A program made the translations under genes and the position numbers. A model generated the notes under the pieces. That model did no database searches, was not told the origin of the DNA, and saw only the letters and a list, made by a program, of their open reading frames with translations. A DNA stretch of 64,000 nt from Myxococcales bacterium (GTDB lineage: Bacteria; Myxococcota_A; Polyangia; Fen-1088), in the NCBI GenBank assembly GCA_022184915.1, contig JAGTJU010000001.1:804057-868056 (forward strand), in the 5' to 3' direction. Shown here one piece after another: positions 31,413 through 39,414 of this stretch (positions within the stretch are counted from its first letter, which is position 1; every line of letters begins with the position of its first letter).

Positions 31413-32192
31413 TTACTCGGGGCAGCTCTTCAGTTTCTTTTCGGCCGTGGCGTCGTAATCGTCCTTCGTCTCGCCCGCCGTGTCTGGCTTGCGCAGGATG
31501 GTGCCGTTGGTAGGGGCCGGGGCGCAATCGCCTGTGAATTCGTTGCGGCCGCCTGCCGTGTTGGTCTTGCGGCTCTGGTTGCCGGTGGGAAGGTTGCCCC
31601 AGCACACGTAGTCGAGCACGGATGAGGCCGAGAAGAAGCTTGCGTCTCTGTAGAGCACCACCTCACCCCCCTCGGTTTTCGAGAGCGTGAACTCCGTGGG
31701 CCAGTTCAGCTTCAAGTACCCGCGGGCCGGAATCTTGGTCGCGCCGCCCGCCAGCTCCTTGGCCGCCTTGCTGTACTGAAACTGCGCGCAAAGGAAGAAG
31801 TTCTCGTCGGTCAGCTCGATGTCCGCGTTCGTGGTGTTGTAAAGCACCACCCCTTCGCCGGGGGCCACCTCGGCGAGCAGCACGTTCGGCAGGGCCATGG
31901 TGCCCGCGAGGGTGCCGGTTTTTGGTTTCAGATCGTCGCAGCCATTGTCAGGCGCGCCGCTGCCGCCGCCCGTGCCGCTGGCTTGGCCACCCGAGCCACC
32001 GGATTGGCCGCCGGAGCCTCCGGACTTGCCACCCGAGCCACCGGACTGGCCACCCGAGCTACCGCCGTTGCCGCCATCATCTTCGTCTTCGTCTGAAGGT
32101 TCGCTGCTGCTCGAACAGGCGGCCGTGGCCAGGCCTACCGCCGCCAGGCCCACGAGGGCCACCAGAGATCGCCGAATGCTAGGGTTCAACAT
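31413..32192 (-). CDS. Lipoprotein with Gly/Ser-rich linker, lamin-tail-like candidate
   Basis: A 259-residue lipoprotein: signal with lipobox GLATAAC, an acidic Ser/Glu/Asp stretch, then a flexible linker built on repeats of GGSGGQS and GGSGGKS. The C-terminal 180 residues form a beta-rich domain: NVLLAEVAPGEGVVLYNTTN, DENFFLCAQFQYSK and SSVLDYVCWGN, with three or four Cys. The pattern 'x-V-V-L-Y-N ... V-L-D-Y-V' resembles lamin-tail (LTD-like) domains of secreted bacterial proteins, a weak assignment. It is divergent from the OmpA-type gene and ends at a clear terminator. Confidence 0.8.
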   Translation of the reverse strand: MLNPSIRRSLVALVGLAAVGLATAACSSSSEPSDEDEDDGGNGGSSGGQSGGSGGKSGGSGGQSGGSGGQASGTGGGSGAPDNGCDDLKPKTGTLAGTMALPNVLLAEVAPGEGVVLYNTTNADIELTDENFFLCAQFQYSKAAKELAGGATKIPARGYLKLNWPTEFTLSKTEGGEVVLYRDASFFSASSVLDYVCWGNLPTGNQSRKTNTAGGRNEFTGDCAPAPTNGTILRKPDTAGETKDDYDATAEKKLKSCPE

Positions 32193-32309
32193 GGCTTGGC
32201 AGCATACAGGACCGCCAGGCCCGCAGGAAGCGCGGCCCCCGCCGTACTTGACTTTTGGCCGGGGGCACGCGCCGGGAAAAAGAGTTGTTTTCGAGCCTCC
32301 GGCGGTTTC

Positions 32310-33395
32310 ATGATCGAGCTCATGGGGCGTAATGCCGTGACGAGAGGACCGAGGTGGGCCGTGGCAAGTCTGGCCTTTGCGGTGGGGCTCGGCTTCGGGG
32401 CCTTGCCCTTCGTGCAGGGTGCCGAGGGCTCTGCGGTGGCGGTGCGCTACGGCTCGCAGGTGCCGGTGGGGCAACAGCCCTTCGTCGAGCTCGAGGCGCG
32501 CGAGCCCTTGGCCGCCGTCAGGCTTGCCTTGACCCGCGACGACGGGAAGATCGTGCGCCGCTTGTTTCCCTCCCTGCGCAAAGGGCAAACCGCCCGCGTC
32601 GCGCTCGATGGCGCCCCGGGCACGCACCGGTACACGGGGGAACTCGTCGCCTCGCCCAGGGGGGGAAGCCCGCAAACGAGCCTGCTCGACTTCGAGACAC
32701 AGGTGAGTGAAGCCCTGAAGCTCGACGTCGACCGGGGCCGGCTGGACCTCGCGGCGGGCCGGCTGTGGCTGACTGCGTCCCGCGCGCTCGCCGAGGTCGA
32801 GGTCACCGTTCATGGCGCGGCCCCGGGGGCCACCGCACGCACACAGCGCCACGCGATCACGCACAGCGAGGCCGGCGTGCCGCTCGAGGTGAGCTTCCCG
32901 GGGGGCGACGACGTGGGCCGCATCGATCTGAAGGCCACCGACACCCAGGGCTTTTTCACCGGCGTGTCGCTTTTGCCCTGGGCCGTACGCATTCCGCACG
33001 AAGAGGTGAGCTTCGCCACCGATCGCGCCGATATCTTGCCCGACCAGGCCCCCAAGCTCGAGGCGAGCCTGCGGGCCATCGAGGAGGCCCTCGTGCGCGC
33101 GCGCACGCTGGGGGCCGTCACGCTCTTCGTGGCGGGACACACCGATACCGTGGGAGACGACGCGCACAACCTGAAGCTGTCGTTGGCCCGCGCCCAGGCG
33201 ATCGCGCTTTACTTCCGCAAAAAGGGCCTGCGCCTTCCGATTGCGTTCGAGGGCTTCGGCGAGCGCGCCTTGGCGGTGGCCACGCCCGACGGCAGCGATG
33301 AGGCGCGGAACAGGAGGGTCGATTACATCCTGGCCCTCGAGCCGCCCCCCCTTGGCGGGCGCGGGTTCACCCCGCGGTGGAAGGCGCTCCGCTGA
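32310..33395 (+). CDS. OmpA-family C-terminal peptidoglycan-binding protein
   Basis: About 361 residues. A signal peptide (about 14-38, ending VQGAEG) is followed by roughly 190 residues of beta-rich unassigned sequence and then an OmpA-like domain (about 230-345): VSFATDRADILPDQAPKLEA, AGHTDTVGDDAHNLKLSLARAQA and SDEARNRRVDYIL. OmpA domains bind diaminopimelate of peptidoglycan, so this periplasmic protein probably tethers to the cell wall. The N-terminal part is not an outer-membrane barrel. ATG 32310 is used; an in-frame ATG at 32322 is equally possible. Confidence 0.87.
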   Translation: MIELMGRNAVTRGPRWAVASLAFAVGLGFGALPFVQGAEGSAVAVRYGSQVPVGQQPFVELEAREPLAAVRLALTRDDGKIVRRLFPSLRKGQTARVALDGAPGTHRYTGELVASPRGGSPQTSLLDFETQVSEALKLDVDRGRLDLAAGRLWLTASRALAEVEVTVHGAAPGATARTQRHAITHSEAGVPLEVSFPGGDDVGRIDLKATDTQGFFTGVSLLPWAVRIPHEEVSFATDRADILPDQAPKLEASLRAIEEALVRARTLGAVTLFVAGHTDTVGDDAHNLKLSLARAQAIALYFRKKGLRLPIAFEGFGERALAVATPDGSDEARNRRVDYILALEPPPLGGRGFTPRWKALR

Positions 33396-33487
33396 GGCGA
33401 AGCGCCTGTCCGCCTCACGCCGCCCGGGCCTGATGCCCCGGCGGGCCCTGTCGAGCGGAGAGCCCGCGCGCTAAGACCCGGGCCGTC

Positions 33488-34210
33488 ATGAGCCTGACCG
33501 AGATCAGCCGCAAACTGGCGCGCGCGGTGGACGAGCTTGCCTTCGCTCCGCCCGTCGCTTTCGTTTACAACCCGCTGGTCTACGCCTGGGCGCCTCACGC
33601 GGCCTACCTGGAGCGCTTCGGGCAAGGGCAAAAGCGGGTGGTGTTCCTGGGCATGAACCCGGGCCCTTTTGGCATGGCCCAAACCGGCGTGCCCTTCGGG
33701 GACGTGACGATGGTGCGAGATTTTTTGGGCCTGGGCACGGGCGCCGAGGGTCTGGTGTTGCGTCCGCACCCGGAGCACCCGAAGCGGCCCGTGACCGGCT
33801 TTGCGTGCCGGCGCAGCGAAGTGAGTGGCACGCGCTTTTGGGGCTGGGCGCGTGCGCGCTTTGGCTCTGCCGCCCGCTTCTTCCGGCACGCCTTCGTGGT
33901 GAATTACTGCCCCCTGGTGTTCATGGACGAAGCGGGGCGCAACGTGACGCCCGACAAGCTCACGGCCGCCGAACGGCAGGCGGTCACCAAGGTCTGCGAT
34001 CGCGCCCTTCGGCAGATGGTGGCTCTGTGGAAGCCGACCTGGGTCATCGGGGTGGGTGCGTTCGCCGAAACGCGCGCGCGCGAGGCCCTGGAGGGGCTCG
34101 ACCTGCAGGTGGGCTGCATTCTGCACCCGAGCCCCGCAAGCCCGGCCGCCAACCGCGGCTGGGCCGGTCAGGTGGACGCGCAGCTCGAAGCGCTGGGTGT
34201 GAGGCTTTGA
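33488..34210 (+). CDS. SMUG1-type uracil-DNA glycosylase
   Basis: A 240-residue DNA-repair enzyme that removes uracil, and probably 5-hydroxymethyluracil, from DNA. Motif 1 is GMNPGPFGMAQTGVPFGDV, with the catalytic Asn of family-3 enzymes. SGTRFWGW and VVNYCPLVF line the uracil pocket. Motif 2, HPSPASPAANRGW, holds the catalytic His; in vertebrate SMUG1 the intercalating loop reads HPSPRNP, so the Arg-Asn wedge is Ala-Ser here. Bacterial SMUG1-like enzymes are known but uncommon. It is convergent with the GT-C gene, with 3 bases between the stops. Confidence 0.92.
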   Translation: MSLTEISRKLARAVDELAFAPPVAFVYNPLVYAWAPHAAYLERFGQGQKRVVFLGMNPGPFGMAQTGVPFGDVTMVRDFLGLGTGAEGLVLRPHPEHPKRPVTGFACRRSEVSGTRFWGWARARFGSAARFFRHAFVVNYCPLVFMDEAGRNVTPDKLTAAERQAVTKVCDRALRQMVALWKPTWVIGVGAFAETRAREALEGLDLQVGCILHPSPASPAANRGWAGQVDAQLEALGVRL

Positions 34211-34213
34211 CCC

Positions 34214-35833
34214 TCAGGGCGCGGCCGTCGCATGGGCCGGGAAGGGTCCGAAGGCGCGATCGATGCGCTTGAGAAAGCTGTAAAGCGGCGGATCGGACAG
34301 GCCCGGGATGGTGGCGGTCACCCACTCGTAGCCTCGCGCGCGCCAGAGGTCCGCGTTGTCATTTGCGCGGGCGTGCAGCTTGTAATGGTGGGTGATGAGC
34401 GTGGGCTTGCGTGACAGCATGTACGCGTCCGAGCCCCACTTCTGGTGCCCTGGCCGCTGCGAGACGGTCATGGTGGGATCGTGGGCGATCGTGCGATCGA
34501 CGAGGCCAAACACATCGTAGGCGGCAATGCCCGCGTAGTAGGGGATCACACCGGCGCCGCCCACCGTCATGAGATCGTCGGGCTGTGCGTGTTGGGCGAA
34601 CCAGCGGCCCACGGGGATGCGTTCTTCGGCGTAGAGCGCGAGGTACCCGGGGGTGTCGATCCCGCGGTCAGCCCCGATGATGTTCATGCCGTCGTGGGAC
34701 ACCTTGGCTTGGCCCACGCCATGGCCAAGGAGCAAGCCCAACGCCAGGGCCCGCTGCACCGGGCGCGCCAGGTAGTCCGAAAGCCGCGCGCCCAGGGTGT
34801 GGAGCGCCTCTTGCCCCATCAAGGCGCCCAGCGGCACGACCGGCAGCACGAAGCGGTAAAGCCCCATGAAGTCGCCGCCGACCTTTGCGGTGTAGGCGGC
34901 GAAGGCGGCGATCACCAGGGCACCGAAGCGAAAGAGGCGTGTGCGGGCCTCGTCCCGGGCGCGCGGCCATCCCAGGCAGGTAAGCAGAGCCCAAAAATGA
35001 ACGGTGTGGTCTTCGGCGAAGCGACGCAGGTAATAAAGCCCCCACGGCAGCGCGCCCGTGCCTCCCGACGACTTCACGTAAAACGTGTTCGGGAAGGGGA
35101 AGCCGTAGTACCACCAGCGCCAGGCGAAGTACGGCCCGAAGAGCGCCAGGAACGACGCCACCCACAAGAGCTCCTGCCGTGACGGGCGCAGGCGCCGCGC
35201 GGCCACCCACCCGAGCGCTCGGTCGAGTCCCGCAAGCCCGAAGAGCAGCACGCCTTCGGGGCGGGTCATGGCGGCCAGGGCGAACCACACACCGCTCGAG
35301 GGGCGGCGCATAGGGGCCGCGCGCTCGGCCAGGTACGCGGCGGTGGCGAGCAGAAAGAGGCAGGTGAACATCTGCGTTTCGAGGCCACCCATGCACCAGC
35401 AGGCGTAGGCGCTGGTGAGCGCCAAGCCAACGGGCGCCACGGCGTGCCGCAGGTGCGGACGTTCCTGATCCAGGCGCAGCGCCAGGCGGTTGACCACGAA
35501 GAGACCCCCGATGCCAAAGCCCACACCCAGCACCCGCGAGGCGTCTGCGGGGTGGGCACCCAGCTTCATCGCGGCCGCCAGCAGGACCGTCCAGAGGAAG
35601 TTGGTGAAGCCCTCCACCCGCTCGCCCAGATTGAACACCAGCTGCCCGTGCTCGGCCAGGTTGCGGGCGTAGCGGAAGGAGATGTACGCGTCGTCGTTGA
35701 CGAAGTTGAAATAGAGCGCGTGCGGCACCAGGAGCGCTGAAGCCACGAGGGCGGGGCCGTACCGGCGCAAAAAGGCGGTGAGGCCCCGCGCTTGCGCGGC
35801 GGGTGGGGGGGGACCTATCGGAGCGTCGGGCAC
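34214..35833 (-). CDS. GT-C-fold membrane glycosyltransferase (ArnT/GT39-like)
   Basis: About 539 residues with 10-12 membrane helices. The first outer loop carries the acidic motif VNDDAYISFRYARNLAEHG, as in GT-C enzymes that use polyprenyl-phosphate sugars (Asp-Asp for the metal or donor). VEGFTNFLWT and GGLETQMFT are typical of this bacterial subgroup. The C-terminal 150 residues are periplasmic. It should transfer a sugar, perhaps arabinose or mannose type, to an envelope acceptor. The start is uncertain: GTG 35833 and GTG 35854 are both in frame and neither has a clear Shine-Dalgarno. Confidence 0.78.
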   Translation of the reverse strand: MPDAPIGPPPPAAQARGLTAFLRRYGPALVASALLVPHALYFNFVNDDAYISFRYARNLAEHGQLVFNLGERVEGFTNFLWTVLLAAAMKLGAHPADASRVLGVGFGIGGLFVVNRLALRLDQERPHLRHAVAPVGLALTSAYACWCMGGLETQMFTCLFLLATAAYLAERAAPMRRPSSGVWFALAAMTRPEGVLLFGLAGLDRALGWVAARRLRPSRQELLWVASFLALFGPYFAWRWWYYGFPFPNTFYVKSSGGTGALPWGLYYLRRFAEDHTVHFWALLTCLGWPRARDEARTRLFRFGALVIAAFAAYTAKVGGDFMGLYRFVLPVVPLGALMGQEALHTLGARLSDYLARPVQRALALGLLLGHGVGQAKVSHDGMNIIGADRGIDTPGYLALYAEERIPVGRWFAQHAQPDDLMTVGGAGVIPYYAGIAAYDVFGLVDRTIAHDPTMTVSQRPGHQKWGSDAYMLSRKPTLITHHYKLHARANDNADLWRARGYEWVTATIPGLSDPPLYSFLKRIDRAFGPFPAHATAAP

Positions 35834-36007
35834 GGGCGCGGGGTGGTATCGCACAATTTGGGCCGTTCGGCACGCGCGGGGCTCGCGTGGGCGGTATCGA
35901 AGCCCGGTGTGGCCAGCGCCGCCTCGCGCGCGGCCCAAAGGGCCCCGTGGGCGGGTTGCGGTTGCGCCTCCGCGGGATTGTGGGCTAAGCCGTTTGCCGG
36001 AGTCCTC

Positions 36008-39000
36008 ATGCCCTTTCCTCGTGTTTTCGCTGGCGTATCGTCTCGTTCCCGTTGGGCGGCCCTGTTTGCGGTTGGTTTCATGGCTCTTGGGGCCGGCCCC
36101 GTGGGGGCCGCGTTGCCTCCCCCAGGCCTGGCGCTGCACCCCGATAACCCCCGGCTCTTCCGCTTCCGCGGCGTGCCCACCGTGCTCGTAGGAGCCGGTG
36201 CGCACGAGGGCGTGTCGTTGGGTCAGGAGCTCGACGTGAAGGCCGAGCTCGACGCGCTGGTGTCGCAAGGCCTCAACTACACCCGTGTCTTCGCGGGCGA
36301 AGCACCGCACACGGAGGGGGCTTCCGCGGAGCGCATCGCGGCCCCCTGGGCCCGCAGCACCCAGCCGGGGAGCGCGGACGGTGGCCCCAAGTTCGACTTG
36401 GCCCGCTTCGACCCCGCGCACTTCGACCGGCTCGCGCGTTTCGTGGCGGAGGCGGCCCAGCGCGACATCGTCGTGAAGGTGACGCTGTTTTCGGCCCTCG
36501 ACGACGAGGCGGCCTGGCGTGCGAGTCCCCTGTTTGCCGGCAACAACGTCAACGGCGTCGGGAAGGTCGAGCGCAAACAGGTTCACACGCTCGACAACGG
36601 CTCCCTCTGGAAATACCAGGAGGCGTTCGTGCGGCAGACCGTGCGTACGCTGGCCCAAGCAGACAACGTGATCTACGAGCTTGCGAGCGAACCGTGGCTC
36701 GACCGGCCCGCGAAGGAGACGTTCGCCACGCCGGCGGACGCCGCTTCGTTGGCATGGCAGAAACAGGTGGCCGCGTTGATCCTGCAAGAAGGCCCACGCG
36801 GCGGGCGTGTGCCGCTCGTCTCACAGAACGTGGCCCGCCGCGCGGTGGCGATCTCCGAGCCAGATCCGAACGTGTCCGTGTTCGACTTTCACGAGGCCAG
36901 TCCACCCGCAGCGATCGCGATGAACGCCGGTCTCGCCAGGGTCTTCGGGTTCGACGTGGCGGGGCGCGCAGGTAGCGACGAAGCGTCCCTGCGTCGGCAG
37001 GCCTGGTCGTTCCTTCTGGCGGGCGGCGGCGCGTTTGGCCACTTCGCCCCGGCCCTGCCCGCGGCGGCTGCGGCCCCCTCCCGCGCGGAGCTCGGGGTCC
37101 TCTCGCGCTTTTTGCGGGGCTTCGGCGAAGACCTCGTGCACATGCGTCCCGATGAGGGCCTGGTCAAAGGCGGCGCCCCTGCGGGCGTGCAGGTCCTGGC
37201 CGCGGCGGGCCGCGCTTATGGGCTCTACCTGGCCCGCGCCGCGGGTGAACCCGCACGGCCCATGCGCCTCGCGCTGGCGCTGCCCTTCGGCGCGTACGAC
37301 GTCACGTGGCTCGACCCGGTCACGGGCGAGAGCCTGGCGACGAGCCGCCACGTGCACGCAGGGGGGCTGGCGAAGCTCGAGGGACCGGCTCGTTCCGAAC
37401 TGGCGTTGCGCCTCGTCCGCAGCGCGCGGGAGCCGGCCCTCGAGGAGCTGCCGCGTCCCTCCGTGGCCCGCGCCACGTCGCCGGACGGACGCACCCGCAT
37501 CGCGGTCGTGCTGGCTGATTTTGCGGGCACGCCCGGCCTGGCCGCGGGCGAGCGGCTCTACGTCCGCGTCGAGCGGGGTGACAAGGGCAAGCACGAAGCG
37601 GTTCTGCCGTGGTCGCCTCTGGGGGTGCGGCGTCTCGATACGTCCTTCGTCACGAACCTCACCTGGAAGGGCGCGCGATCCCGGCCCGTGCGCGAACGCT
37701 ACAAGCTGTCGAGCGGCAAGGCTCTCGACGTGAGCGCCCACGGCGAGGAGACCACCGTGACCTTGCTCGGTGAGGGAGGCAACGTCCTGGCGTTGGATCT
37801 GCGCGCCTACGACGATGGCGTGGCGTTTCGCTATCGCTTCCCCGAAGCGAAGCCAGGGTTCTTCGAGGTCACCGGCGAGGACACGGCCTTTCGGCTCGAT
37901 GCCACCGCGCGGGGCTACCTGCTTCCCCACGACGAGCCCACCGATTGGGGGCCTGCCTACGAGGCGACCTGGAAAGCCGATGTGCCTGCCGGAACGCCTG
38001 CGCCCACCGCTTCGGGCTTTAGCTTCCCCGCGCTCTTCCAGGTGGGCGCGCGCTGGGTCTTGCTGACCGAATCCGGCCTCGACGGAAGCTTCGCGGCCTC
38101 GCGCCTGTCTCCCGAAGGCGGGCTTTATCGGGTGCGGTTGCCCCGGGCCGAAGAGGGTTCAGGCGTGGGGGCCGTGGCGCCGCGCTCCGTGTTGCCGTGG
38201 GCGATGCCCTGGCGCATCGTCATGGTGGGGGATGCGCTCGATACGATCGTCGCGTCCAATCTGGTGACCCATCTGGCCGCACCTTCACGGGTGAAGGACA
38301 CCTCGTGGATCAAGCCCGGGCGCGCCGCCTGGTCGTGGTGGGCCGATAGCCCGAGCCCCAAGGACTATGCCTTGATGGTGCCTTACATCGACCTGGCCGC
38401 ACGCATGGGCTGGGAGTACTTCCTGGTGGATGCCAACTGGGGCGAGATGCAAAACGGCGACTGGAAAAAGCTCGCCGCATACGCCCGGGCGAAGAAGGTC
38501 CGGCTTCTGCTTTGGTACAACTCCGGGGGGCCGCACAACCGGGTGACCGAGGCGCCGCGCGATCTCATGTTCGAGAGGCGGATCCGCCGCGCGGAGATGA
38601 AGGCCATCGCCGAGGCCGGCATCGCGGGCATGAAGGTGGACTTTTTCCAAAGCGACAAGCAAAGCACCATCGCGCAGTACCAGGACATTCTGGAGGACGC
38701 GGCCGCGTTCAAGCTGGTCGTGAACTTCCACGGCTGTACGTTGCCGCGCGGCTGGTCCCGCACCTACCCGAACCTGCTCTCCCACGAGGCGGTCAAGGGG
38801 GCCGAGGCCTACAAGTTCAGCCGCACGTTTCCGGACGATGCGCCCGTGCACAACACCATATTGCCCTTCACGCGCAACGTGGTGGGGCCGATGGACTACA
38901 CACCGGTGACGTTCTCGGACTCGAAGTACCCTCACAAAACCACCAACGCTCACGAGCTGGCCCTCTCCGTGGTGTTCGAGTCGGGCCTCCAGCATTTCGC

Positions 39001-39400
39001 CGACTCCCATCAGGCCTACGACGCTTTGCCGGAGGCCCCCAAGGCGTTTTTGAAAGAGGTCCCCGTGGCCTGGGACGAGGTGCGCTTGCTCGCGGGTCAT
39101 CCCGGCAAGCAAGCCGTGATCGCGCGCCGCAAGGGGCGGGTGTGGTACGTGGGCGGGATCAGTGGTCTGCCGCAGCCTTCGACGGTGAAGGTGCCGTTGG
39201 CGTTCGTGGGGGGCAAGGCCCGCTACGACGTGACCTTGATCAGCGACGGCGACTCGGATCGCACCTTCTCTGCGCGTACGGACGTGCGTGCGGCCACGGA
39301 CGCGCTGGAGGTTGCCCTGCGAGGGTACGGCGGCTTCGTCATGCGCATCGCCCCCCAAGGCAGGCCTGCAAAGAGCCGCGCGGCGGCCGGCGGACCCTGA
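36008..39400 (+). CDS. Two-domain glycoside hydrolase: GH5-like barrel fused to GH97
   Basis: A 1130-residue secreted enzyme with a signal peptide ending VGA-A. Residues 40-480 resemble a cellulase-type TIM barrel: RFRGVPTVLVGAGAHEG, GLNYTRVFAGEAP, VIYELASEPW (likely acid/base Glu, with SEP in place of NEP) and FDFHEASPP. Residues 485-1105 are a GH97 enzyme (alpha-glucosidase/alpha-galactosidase family): AWSWWADSPSPKDY, MGWEYFLVDANWGEM, LLLWYNSGGPHN, MKVDFFQSDKQS, LVNFHGCTLPRGWSRTYPN and NTILPFTRNVVGPMDYTP. The Asp of KVDFF suggests the retaining subgroup if the alignment holds. GH97 enzymes need Ca2+. The neighbouring GH106-like lipoprotein converges on it with 14 bases between the stops. 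ATG 36008 is chosen because it starts the signal peptide. Confidence 0.88.
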   Translation: MPFPRVFAGVSSRSRWAALFAVGFMALGAGPVGAALPPPGLALHPDNPRLFRFRGVPTVLVGAGAHEGVSLGQELDVKAELDALVSQGLNYTRVFAGEAPHTEGASAERIAAPWARSTQPGSADGGPKFDLARFDPAHFDRLARFVAEAAQRDIVVKVTLFSALDDEAAWRASPLFAGNNVNGVGKVERKQVHTLDNGSLWKYQEAFVRQTVRTLAQADNVIYELASEPWLDRPAKETFATPADAASLAWQKQVAALILQEGPRGGRVPLVSQNVARRAVAISEPDPNVSVFDFHEASPPAAIAMNAGLARVFGFDVAGRAGSDEASLRRQAWSFLLAGGGAFGHFAPALPAAAAAPSRAELGVLSRFLRGFGEDLVHMRPDEGLVKGGAPAGVQVLAAAGRAYGLYLARAAGEPARPMRLALALPFGAYDVTWLDPVTGESLATSRHVHAGGLAKLEGPARSELALRLVRSAREPALEELPRPSVARATSPDGRTRIAVVLADFAGTPGLAAGERLYVRVERGDKGKHEAVLPWSPLGVRRLDTSFVTNLTWKGARSRPVRERYKLSSGKALDVSAHGEETTVTLLGEGGNVLALDLRAYDDGVAFRYRFPEAKPGFFEVTGEDTAFRLDATARGYLLPHDEPTDWGPAYEATWKADVPAGTPAPTASGFSFPALFQVGARWVLLTESGLDGSFAASRLSPEGGLYRVRLPRAEEGSGVGAVAPRSVLPWAMPWRIVMVGDALDTIVASNLVTHLAAPSRVKDTSWIKPGRAAWSWWADSPSPKDYALMVPYIDLAARMGWEYFLVDANWGEMQNGDWKKLAAYARAKKVRLLLWYNSGGPHNRVTEAPRDLMFERRIRRAEMKAIAEAGIAGMKVDFFQSDKQSTIAQYQDILEDAAAFKLVVNFHGCTLPRGWSRTYPNLLSHEAVKGAEAYKFSRTFPDDAPVHNTILPFTRNVVGPMDYTPVTFSDSKYPHKTTNAHELALSVVFESGLQHFADSHQAYDALPEAPKAFLKEVPVAWDEVRLLAGHPGKQAVIARRKGRVWYVGGISGLPQPSTVKVPLAFVGGKARYDVTLISDGDSDRTFSARTDVRAATDALEVALRGYGGFVMRIAPQGRPAKSRAAAGGP

Positions 39401-39414
39401 GGGGCGTTCCGGCT

